A stretch of DNA of 64,000 nucleotides from Siphonodentalium dalli (taxonomy: Eukaryota; Mollusca; Scaphopoda; Gadilida; Siphonodentaliidae), in contig CP136063.1 of the NCBI GenBank assembly GCA_032622095.1, positions 146,989,379-147,053,378 on the forward strand, written 5' to 3'. Under the pieces are notes generated by a model. The model saw only the letters and a program-made list of their open reading frames with translations, made no database searches and was not told where the DNA came from. The first letter of the stretch is position 1; every line of letters begins with the position of its first letter. Below, piece after piece: positions 55,785 through 64,000 of the stretch. Position numbers and translations under genes: made by a program.

Positions 55785-57063
55785 AATGATGATTTCCTTT
55801 GGTTGAATAATGTTTTAAGCAATGCACACAGAAATATCCTGCACTAAAGAATCCCGTTATGGATTGAATAGCGTGAAAATGTTCATTATCAGTCAGATAT
55901 AAATATATCACGGGTCTTTCTGCACCGTCTGTAGGCGCGCTGGTAATGAATTTATTACCTAGTCTAGCACTAACGACTAGTATTGTCAAATTCAGAGTGT
56001 CCTCGAATGCTTTTAGGTCTGCTAAACTGGCGGGTCTGTCTGTTGGTACACCGGCGATGTCACTGATTACTTTGGCTAATATTCCTTGCTCAGTACGTGT
56101 TTTGGCCCTCATATTGTTGTAATAATTGATCGGTACTTTTCTGTAGTCCATGATGAGCTGTAAATTATTTCTGGTTCCTCTATTCTGGGTTATTTCTAGC
56201 CATTCATCAGGACTGCAAATATTTAATTTACACCAACAAGTGGCGATAGCCCGAGCCATACACATATTGTCTGTATTTTCAATCGTTACGATCGATGTTT
56301 TATTTCTTAGAATATTACTTTCATCATGTAAAGCCGTTATCCTCCGCCGTGCTCCACCTTTAGGTAACTCAATGGTGCCTATATCTATGCTGAAACTTTG
56401 ATTAACAGTCAGTGTTTGGTTACTGTTCAAAACGAGTTCGATTCTGTCAATCACCGTGTTAGCATTTAACGTTTGTAACGTTTGTAACGGAACTATTATA
56501 GGGTTGTCCAAACTCTCATGGTGAATGATAACTCTGCCAAGATCATTGTCAGCCAAATTTCCACGAGCTCTTTGAATAGTGTCCTCGAACATTGAATGTA
56601 GATTCCTGTATATGTCGATTAACTTTTTATCTTTGTAAATTTCATCTAGTTTGATTTCATATGTTCTCTGTGTAGCCAAATTGTTTCCGAAGGTCCGTTC
56701 ACTTCTTTTGTGAATGCTATATCCGGTTATTTGATTATCAGAACCGCTGGCTGTTTGACTGTCTGATTTTATGGCTCCTTCGTCTTGATCAGGTGTATGT
56801 TCGTCTTCTCGGTTTTGTAAGCCTGATGGTCCAGCTGTATCGGGTTGTGAGTTGGTAAAATCATTTTCAGGTGCATCATCTTCTCCGTATCCGATTTGGT
56901 TCGGCCATGGGTCACCTCCTGAACAAAGTGTAGATGCTTCAACAATATCTTCATCAAGCTGATAAGCTTCTATAGCCCTGTCGTATTCTTCGATATATTG
57001 TAGAATACATTCTATTTCATAAATTTCCTCATCTGTTAGAGGTGTCATTATTTCTTCAGCCAT
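55738..57063 (-). pseudogene. DNA polymerase B, N-terminal segment
   Basis: Here 441 residues run from the ATG at 57063 to a stop at 55738. The first 130 residues are acidic and probably disordered (GYGEDDAPENDF, NREDEHTPDQDEG). Residues about 195-400 are folded and contain NMCMARAIATCWCKLN, YRKVPINYYNNMRA and LTILVVSARLGNKF, followed by a Cys/His zinc element (FCVHCLKHYSTKGNHHCERTC). This arrangement precedes the exonuclease in Polinton polymerases and includes, in the family, the terminal-protein-like region used in protein priming. Only 57 bp separate the start from the right terminal repeat, so its promoter must lie in that repeat. The frame shifts near its end. Confidence 0.9.
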
Positions 57064-57119
57064 TTTCGAGAATAAGTCCTGAGAAGTGATTACAACGGTG
57101 TCTATTCACTATATGGGAT

Positions 57120-58393
57120 GAAGCTTCGTCATAGATATTTGTATACCATAACTCCCGAAAATAGTTAGCACAGATGAGGCAACATTATATAAGATTATAT
57201 ATGAGCGTAAGTATGAATAGGTCGATAAGTGGTTATTACGTAAGGTTGTTATAACAACAACACAAAGGTAACTTCTATTATTGAGTGTCTTATCACATGT
57301 ACGTATTATGTATGCATATTTTTGATAACTAATTATCGCGTTAATGCTAACAATGACACAGCTTATCAACCTTACGTGATCATAACCCGTTAAACAAGTA
57401 ATGATGTTCAGACAAGCTATCGATAACTTAATTGAACGAGTCGGACCACACATAGCTGTCAACAAATATAATAGCAGTCATTTGGTCAATTTATCCAAGG
57501 TGTCACTCTTTTTCGACCTATACAGTGTTACCCTATTGACGCGTGTGATTATGTGTGTGTACATAATTGAAAATTTGTTCCATAGAATATGTCAGTTCAT
57601 TCGGGGTAGTAATTTCGCATCACGCTCTTCGTCTGAGCGTGACTGCTTTCAAAATAGTACAACATCTCAATAATTCTTCCAATAATTCGCGATAATGCAC
57701 GTGTGTCATATACTCAATAACTTCATCGGGATAGAGAAGTCAAGAATAAACGCTCTTTATTATTTATGTAAGAGTAATGGCGTCAAATTATTTCAGGTAT
57801 TGTGGAGACAATTATATGATGTAATAGACGAGACTGCGTCTGATGATAAACACTGGAATGTATGCATTCATACCTATAGTGTCAATGTCCAAAATTACAG
57901 CGACTCGGACCAGTCCATACACATATAATTGGTATAAAGCTATTTCTAAACATCGCGTCTGATGATAAACACTGGAATGTATGCATTCATACCTATAGTG
58001 TCAATGTCCAAAATTACAGCGACTCGGACCAGTCCATACACATATAATTGGTATAAAGCTATTTCTAAACATCGATTAATAAAATTAACAGAGTTTCATG
58101 AAAAATATTTAAAATTTGTTTGAACAAAAATAGTTGGCCAATAACAAAAGATATTACACGCAAATAATTTAAAAAAACATTCGACATTTAATAGTCGGCC
58201 GATATTATTTTCAGTAAGAGACCGAAAACTCAAAGTTTCATAATTTTTTTAGATTTTTTAAAACTTTTTTTTGAAAATTTTGGAAAAATAAAATTAGGTT
58301 TTTAAATTTTTTTTAAAAATATTTTAGTACAAACAATTTTACCGCCAACAAATCTATTTTTAGATGTGAAGCGAACGAGTCCCGCGTACTACT
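57120..58393 (-). repeat. Polinton right terminal inverted repeat (1,274 bp)
   Basis: Reverse complement of 42306-43574 with only scattered differences, including indels in the A/T runs near 58240-58325. It contains the 13-mer motif on the minus strand (57749-57761), the 118-bp tandem duplication (about 57838-58076) and mirrored open frames at 57109-57465 and 57401-57673 that I do not call as genes. Confidence 0.95.
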
Positions 58394-58399
58394 GACGTT
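58394..58399. other. Polinton target-site duplication, right
   Basis: GACGTT, matching 42300-42305. Confidence 0.93.
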
Positions 58400-59770
58400 T
58401 ACATCAAACAATCTCAGTGAGAAGCAGATGACAGTTTGAACGTCAATTATTTCCGTACTTTTCAACAATCGTTCTGCATGCGGGGCGATTTCCGGCTCGT
58501 GTGTTATAGCAAGTTAGCAACGGCGTCAAAATACACATTTTGTACCATCAGAATATCTCACTGACAATTATATCTGATTGAGCGCACCGAGAAACCCTTA
58601 AATACCAAATTTCAGTTCAATATCTTGAAACATGTAAGAGAAATCCATCGACAATGTTTTCTATTCTAAATTATCATTGCAATTTGGCGAACCCCTTGGG
58701 GAACAGACTTTGATTGACGTATGTTCACGTTGTCTACATCAGAGTTCCTCGATCGTTTGGCGTCAAACCAAGTGTACGAGGGACCAGGGCATGCCCGACT
58801 TGATAGGAATCGCCTTTTATGTGATCAAAATCTGTTTCCAATTATCATATCTGAACGCTGTATTCGTTGACCTCTTAGAGAGTTTGAACTCTAAGTCACG
58901 CCCACAAAGCACATCAATTTCCACCACGTATATTAAAATGGCTGTATCTCATAGACGTCTCAACGTGCGGAGCTACGCAATACGTCGTTTGGACGGATAC
59001 ATCATCGGCTACTCAAACAATATATACTCATAACAATAATTCAACTATTAAAGGGCACATGTCAACAAAGTTGTTCAATTTTGTTTGGTTTCCATTAATC
59101 ATGATATTCGAATTAAACACAAGTTTTGGAGAAAGAGCGAATTTGACAATGACGTTGCCCTGATTCAACCCAAATAAAAACGTCATTGGCACATGCTGTA
59201 ATGAACGACCTTGATTGACCTTGACCTGGCCCTATAATCTTGCCAAATGTCATTTTCGTGGTCACCAAATATCTGTGCTACATACTCACATAAAATTCAT
59301 CGGCATGTGACAAACTTTTTTTTCCAGAATTTTCTGGACGAAATTGTTCATTTAATGGAGAATCACCCCTATATATAGCATCCGAAAATGCGAACTGGGG
59401 CATACTTGACTTGCAACTAAAAGACGCATATGGTGCGAATACCTTTGATATATTTGACATTTCATATCGCGTTAGGACAAGCAGAAATCGCCTCGATGAA
59501 ATATTAGCAAAAATCAGCTGGTAAAGTGTGCCTTTGTAGCGAAAATAGCATTTGAAAACAGACACTGGGAATATAACTACCAAATCTTACTGATCGGTTC
59601 GATATTTCGAAGTTTGGCCGACGAACATTGATCCAATGAATGGTTAGTATTGTTATATATAGCAACAACTATCGATGAACGCTCACACATATATTATATC
59701 CTTAAAATTGATAACGATATAGATGCTTACCATTTTCTGCAATGTCCTGTCCATTTGCTGAGAAATTGCA
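58400..59770. other. Gene-free stretch right of the Polinton
   Basis: An open frame at 58677-59033 (118 residues) has no recognisable domain, and the frame at 59278-59583 likewise. No tandem repeats or RNA genes are seen. Confidence 0.35.
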
Positions 59771-59777
59771 AGTGCGC

Positions 59778-59851
59778 ACCGTGACATTGACGAATGCGCA
59801 CCGTGTCCAAACTGAATGCGAACCAGTTCTCACGGGGCAGCTGAGACCCCG
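59778..59851. repeat. Right arm of the inverted pair flanking the Polinton
   Basis: Matches 39881-39954 in reverse complement with about five mismatches. Similarity ends abruptly after GCTGAGACCCCGTG. Confidence 0.85.
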
Positions 59852-59944
59852 TGCCATCGCTATAGCTCAATTTGACACGGCCAGATTAGCCTTCCTACAA
59901 TATCCTAAAACAATAAAGCTTCTGAAATCATCGACATAGGCAAT

Positions 59945-60580
59945 ATAACTTTCACGAACTTGGACATCGACACTTTCCGATCGATCTACATAAGCATGGT
60001 CAGAAAGCCCTCACCACAAAAAAGCATTGTGTTAGAGAAAATACAAAGAAAAGCAACGAAACTTGTTCGTCAAATCAAAACTCTATGCTACCGAGACCGA
60101 ATGATAAGACTCAATCTGATGTCTTTAAAATATCGAAGATTTAGAGGAGATCTAATCACTACGGTGACATCGGCTACTTATTCCCAGTTCCTTATTCCTT
60201 ATTCGGAAACATTATATATTGACCAAATAAACGGTGCGGTAGGGTGGCCCACCCGAAAATAACATATAATAACCGAAAACCGCAACCCTCTAGCCCGTGC
60301 GGTTGCCACAGTAGGTGGCCAAAGTGGCAACCATAGCGTATCTAATCGAGGTATATACACTGTTGAATGGTTATTGCCTGTGACCCATTAGAAAGAAATT
60401 CAACAAGAAGAACAAGAGGACATAATAAAAAGCTACAGATGCCCATTGTTAACAAGGCCATATAAAAATAGTTCTTCACGCAGAGGGTGGTAAATAGCTG
60501 GAACTCTCTGCCAGAGTTCGCTGTTGAGGCTCCAACACTCAATCAATTCAAACTACACATAGACTCATTCTTCTAATATA
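59945..60580 (+). pseudogene. LINE (CR1/L2-like) 3' end: RT C-terminal region
   Basis: The frame 59960-60262 contains IVLEKIQRKATKLVRQIKTL, YRDRMIRLNLMSLKYRR and FRGDLIT. This is the conserved 'E.VQRRATK...L.Y..RL..L.L.SL..RR.RGDLI' block downstream of the reverse transcriptase domain in CR1/L2/Jockey-type LINEs. After a break, further family-typical pieces follow in shifting frames to about 60577 (TRGHNKKLQMP; NSWNSLPEF.VEAP.LNQFK). The upstream RT and endonuclease are absent, so it is a 5'-truncated copy. An AAAC-repeat tail at about 60638-60657 may mark its 3' end. Confidence 0.75.
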
Positions 60581-60706
60581 TAAAATACGAGTTCGACGAC
60601 ATGTAATATGTTTAAGTGACTCGTGCACAAGTCAATATCGTAAACAAACAAACAAACATTGCAAATAATGTTATTGGGACGAACAGTAGCAAGACTTGTT
60701 TCGTAT

Positions 60707-60712
60707 TATGAA

Positions 60713-60749
<37 letters not shown>

Positions 60750-60777
60750 GTGGTGGTGATGGTGATGATGATGATTG
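60707..60777. repeat. (GAT)n microsatellite
   Basis: About 23 GAT triplets with a few GGT interruptions. Confidence 0.95.
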
Positions 60778-60779
60778 AT

Positions 60780-61556
60780 AGAACCAACCACTATTATGAT
60801 GATCGTGTCGTTATTTGTTTAAAATACGTATATATCAATTGACATATACGCCCCTGTTCCCCATATAAAATCAACCTATTTCGACCATTTTAGGGGATCT
60901 CCGCGAATTCGGGGACTTCCGCAAATTTATCTCCGCAAATAGGGACCTACTGCAAATTGTCACACCGATCAGCACCCAATTAACGAACCGGTGGCTGACT
61001 CGGCTGTCTCCGACTACACTCTTTAAAATACGTAGCAATTGATATACGCATTTTACAAACTATCTTTTTCATTTCTTCTATTTGTAACTGGCATGGAAAT
61101 TTCTACAAAATGTCAACAGTGACTCGAAAGTCACGATTGAGTTAACTGTCTTGAGATGTACGTTATCAGCTTAAAATGTATTACAGCCAAATAACCAAAA
61201 CACATGTTCAGTTCATTTTTTAGCTTGCAGGGGAAAATGATATCTCACTGGATATGTATAGGGGATATGCTGGGATATTCATCATTTGTTTTTTTAAACT
61301 GGATGCAGATACCTTATAATAATGTCTTATGTGCACATATCAGCTTCTGGTGGGTTACTGAATGTGTCCACTATATATATCGATGCATTAGAATTTACAT
61401 TTAGCAGCATGGAATTTGACCACCCATGATGACCTATAGCATACTCTCATCACACTGACCTGGAAACTCCATTGCATGTACATGTAGATAGATAGTTTAA
61501 TGACACAAAACGTCTACACGAGACCGATGTCAAAATAACAAATAAATATAACAATG
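60780..61556. other. Gene-free stretch
   Basis: Nothing coding is supported between the microsatellite and the next LINE remnant. Confidence 0.4.
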
Positions 61557-63046
61557 TCAACAATGATTCAGTAGAATTTGACCTTTCTTTGAAAATGTCC
61601 GGACCATGTTGCAGATTATGTTGCATGTATGAGGCTCGTTGTTTTGCATTATGTATTGGAATTTTTGGCCACCATTCAATCCAATAAATTTATCACTCAT
61701 CATCCCTATCTCACAAAAGAAGTGTTTACGCATCTTATCATATGCTGTGTTGCATCGCATAAGGAAGCGTTCTTCATTCTCAACCTCCATGTTACATTCC
61801 CTACAAATTCTTTCATCAAGTGACACTTTTTGGCTGTTTATGGCGACACTTTTCAATTTCCAAGTTATGATTACGAATTCTTAGTTTACAAAACCTAACT
61901 TTTGTGTCGATATTATGGACAATATTAAGATAAGGTTCTTGTGTATAATGTTGTTTGACTATACACGGTACATCCTTAACTTATTCGCGCCCGAACATTT
62001 GTCATCGCTGAAAATATCAGTTTTATAATTCTCTATGTGGCTTTCTTTCAATTTGATTTTAATGTCATTTATCTGTTTGTGAATTGAGGCATTGGGAACA
62101 ATTTCATTTAATTTTGGAACGCCGAGTCTCGCTGATTCATGTTCAGGGATGACAAATTCATCGCTGGAGATAGCTGCGGTATAGATGAGTGAATGGGGAT
62201 CTGATTAAGAAATTCGCGTTGTGTATTTGATAACGAAATTTGATAGCTCTGGATAGAGAATCGATCACTATCGGATATCTCCCGAGCTCGGCCCTAACTG
62301 CATGGTTTGACGCCTGTTTGCTAACTCCGAGTACAGACTTACAAAACTTTATGTGAGTAATTTCACACGGTATTGTGTTTAATCTGTTCAAATTTATATA
62401 TTAAGCCCATATCTCACATGCATCCGTAAAGAATAATTAGCTTGATGAGTTTGTCAAAGAGTTTAACCCACAAATCAACAGAGAACAGAGAATGTTCTCG
62501 GAGAGACTTTCTCAACGAGAACACTGCCTTCGTACCTTTAAGTTGCATTTCAGCCTGTGCCTTCTTAAATGAGAGTTTAACCCACAAATCAACAGAGAAC
62601 AGAGAATGTTCTCGGAGAGACTTTCTCAACGAGAACACTGCCTTCATACCTTTAAGTTGCATTTCAGCCTGTGCCTTCTTAAATGATCCATTGGCACACA
62701 ATTTTATACCTAGGTAGTTATACTCTTTTACGACATCTACCATAGCCCCATTTACTAGTATGTGAAAATTTGGCACATTTTGGGTGTATCCTTTTCGGAA
62801 TACAATACATTTTGTTTTCTCAGTATTGACACTTAGACAATTAACGCGCGTATATGCGTCTAGTTTATTTAGACATTTTTGGAGACCATCTTTTGTGTCG
62901 GAGAACAAAACCAAATCGTCCGCAAAAAGTAGATGACTTATCAGTTGATCTCCTAATCGGATAGGAGAACACGAGGGATCAAATGTATACCTTATATCAT
63001 CAATGAATATTTTGAATAGTGTGGGTGATATTATACATCGAAACGT
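61557..63046 (-). pseudogene. Decayed LINE: RT domain fragment and C-terminal zinc region
   Basis: On the minus strand, 63046-62414 holds SPTLFKIFIDDI, then HLLFADDLVLFSDT (the FADD catalytic box), CLSVNTEKTKCIVF and EYNYLGIKL. These are reverse transcriptase motifs of a non-LTR element. After a frame break, 62391-62158 has HIKFCKSVLGVSKQASNHAV and RAELGRYPIVI, the usual post-RT block. 61856-61557 ends with the zinc element CRECNMEVENEERFLMRC. The part upstream of the RT core is missing. An in-frame duplication of 38 codons lies within it (62458-62685). Not the same family as 59945-60580. Confidence 0.82.
62458..62685. repeat. 114-bp tandem duplication inside the LINE
   Basis: Two copies (62458-62571 and 62572-62685) differ by a single visible base. 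They encode a repeated 38-residue block (KKAQAEMQLKG through FSVDLWVKL) in the post-RT region. The reading frame is preserved across the junction. Confidence 0.93.
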
Positions 63047-63289
63047 TCACATGGCCGTATCCTGCTTTGTGTCTACCATATATGAACTTTTCAAATACAT
63101 CAATTTCAACATTTTAAAGTTATTCCCACTTATACCTATGTGCTTCAGTTTTTCAAATAATATTGGTCTAAACACCTCAATAAAAGAAAGTCCCCCCTAA
63201 TATATTCGGTAATATTTTATGAGATACTAACAGGTTAGCCCGCACTGGCGTGGTTGGTCAGAAACATGACATTTTTTTTATTTTTTTAT

Positions 63290-63690
63290 TTTTTTATTTT
63301 ATTTTTTGTTTTTCAATGAGTTAATTCTGCCTTTTTAATCAAGAGAAATGATGGTACCCGTCCCTAAAAGAGGTATGATTTACGGTACATCGGGCGGAAA
63401 AACTGACCCGATGAAAATTTCCCCCTTCCTAGGAACGACAGACATAAGAATCACACAACACTCATTTTTTGTTTTAATAATTTTTTTTGTTTTTCAATGA
63501 GTTAATTCTGCCTTTTTAATCGAAAAAATGACCCGATGAAATTCTCCCCCGTCCCTAAAAGAGGTATGATTCGATGAAAATCTCCCCCGTTCCTAGGAAC
63601 GACAGACATAAGAATCACACGACACGAATTTGTTGTTTTCCAATGAGTTAATTCTGCCTTTTTAATCAAGTTAAATGCATTCCGGTTCCG
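63290..63690. repeat. Irregular direct repeats
   Basis: Three copies of CAATGAGTTAATTCTGCCTT (about 63315, 63497, 63643), two of CGTCCCTAAAAGAGGTATGA and two of CTAGGAACGACAGACATAAG, arranged with unequal spacing (182 and 146 bp). T-rich tracts lie between them. Not coding. Confidence 0.8.
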
Positions 63691-64000
63691 GTGCGTTTTG
63701 CATCCGTAGTTTCGCACGCATAGGTGACCGTTTAGCAACGCCGATGGCAATAAAGAGCGTTACTCGGTTAACAACGCCAAATTTGGTCAATATAAAGAGC
63801 ATGCCTGCCTTAACCTCCGCAGTGCCGATGACGGTGATTTTGATGATTGGGAGTGGAGAATGAGTGCTCAGAACTTCTCCAAAACGCCGCGACGACGATT
63901 CCCGTGGGGTTTTACCCTTAGATGGGAAGTTTGAGCTCAATCGAGCCAGCTGTTTTCGAGTCTATAGAGGACAAATATACACACACATATATATACGGAA
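63690..64000. other. Window end with an exact copy of the Polinton 13-mer
   Basis: AATAAAGAGCGTT recurs at 63749-63761, with TATAAAGAGC at 63791-63800. Overlapping open frames on both strands (about 63671-63940) show no domain. The sequence runs off the window edge, so a truncated feature is possible. Confidence 0.4.

Larger units (their letters stand above)
42306..58393. mobile_element. Polinton/Maverick element, full length (16,088 bp)
   Basis: Both ends start AGTAGTACGCGGGACTCG in inverted orientation, the 6-bp duplication GACGTT flanks it, and terminal inverted repeats are about 1.27 kb. It encodes the core set: FtsK/HerA-type packaging ATPase, retroviral-type integrase with chromodomain, adenain-like protease, double-jelly-roll major capsid protein, minor capsid protein and protein-primed family-B polymerase with an exonuclease domain. 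A rightward block (44055-49337) and a leftward block (57063-51931) converge. Between them lie a leftward PC4-like/TBP pair and a rightward gene of unknown function. Several genes carry frame breaks or stops, so this copy looks defective as read. Confidence 0.97.

Noticed and set aside
58677-59033. 118-residue host gene right of the Polinton
   Set aside because: It has no domain, no ATG in a good context and no splice or promoter signals that I could defend.

Overview
The window looks like AT-rich nuclear DNA of an invertebrate, most likely a mollusc. The evidence is indirect: many decayed transposons, spliceosomal splice signals, CR1/L2-like LINE fragments, and several families of roughly 160-bp tandem repeats ending in ACGG-type microsatellites and a short hairpin, an architecture I associate with bivalve 'pearl'-type elements. 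I found no complete host gene. The coding content is almost entirely that of mobile elements.

Layout. 1-11.3 kb: hairpins, a near-perfect 195-bp palindrome, a broken integrase-like transposase (4290-4721), a 23-bp minisatellite (5049-5655) and two areas of the 160-bp-type repeats. 11277-14593: three mobile elements nested in one another, two of them with exact 8-bp target duplications. 15-30 kb: a 66-bp satellite, an 802-bp hAT-type MITE with an 8-bp target duplication, a second, inverted copy of the long 160-bp array (23196-25324), another minisatellite and a further 160-bp array (27.3-28.2 kb). 30-42 kb: a 1.46-kb element with 213-bp inverted repeats and a PHD-finger remnant, a 651-bp MITE bounded by TA, and an array of a 13-bp motif. 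58.4-64 kb: remnants of two LINEs and short repeats.

The centrepiece is a complete-length Polinton/Maverick at 42306-58393 (16,088 bp). It is bounded by a 6-bp target duplication GACGTT and has about 1.27-kb terminal inverted repeats. The rightward arm carries a packaging ATPase, two small conserved-type proteins, a chromodomain integrase, a membrane protein, a minor capsid protein, a small basic protein, the double-jelly-roll major capsid protein and an adenain-like protease, packed with gaps of a few bases or with overlapping stop/start codons. The leftward arm carries a protein-primed family-B DNA polymerase interrupted by a 647-bp GT-AG intron. Between the arms sit a leftward pair, a protein with two PC4-like repeats followed by a TATA-binding-protein (TBP) homologue, and a rightward protein with an F-box-like start. 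The TBP homologue keeps all four DNA-kinking phenylalanines in two direct repeats. A transcription module of TBP plus PC4-like protein is not part of the Polinton core gene set I know of, and is the main discovery candidate here. The element also repeats a TATA-like 13-mer (AATAAAGAGCGTT) in its terminal repeats, in the polymerase intron and, as variants, between convergent genes.

The copy is probably not autonomous as read. There are frame breaks in polB, the major capsid gene and the small basic gene, a nonsense codon in polB, a stop just after the protease's presumed catalytic Cys, and no in-frame ATG for the integrase. The terminal repeats are nevertheless nearly identical, so the insertion looks recent or some breaks may be sequence errors.
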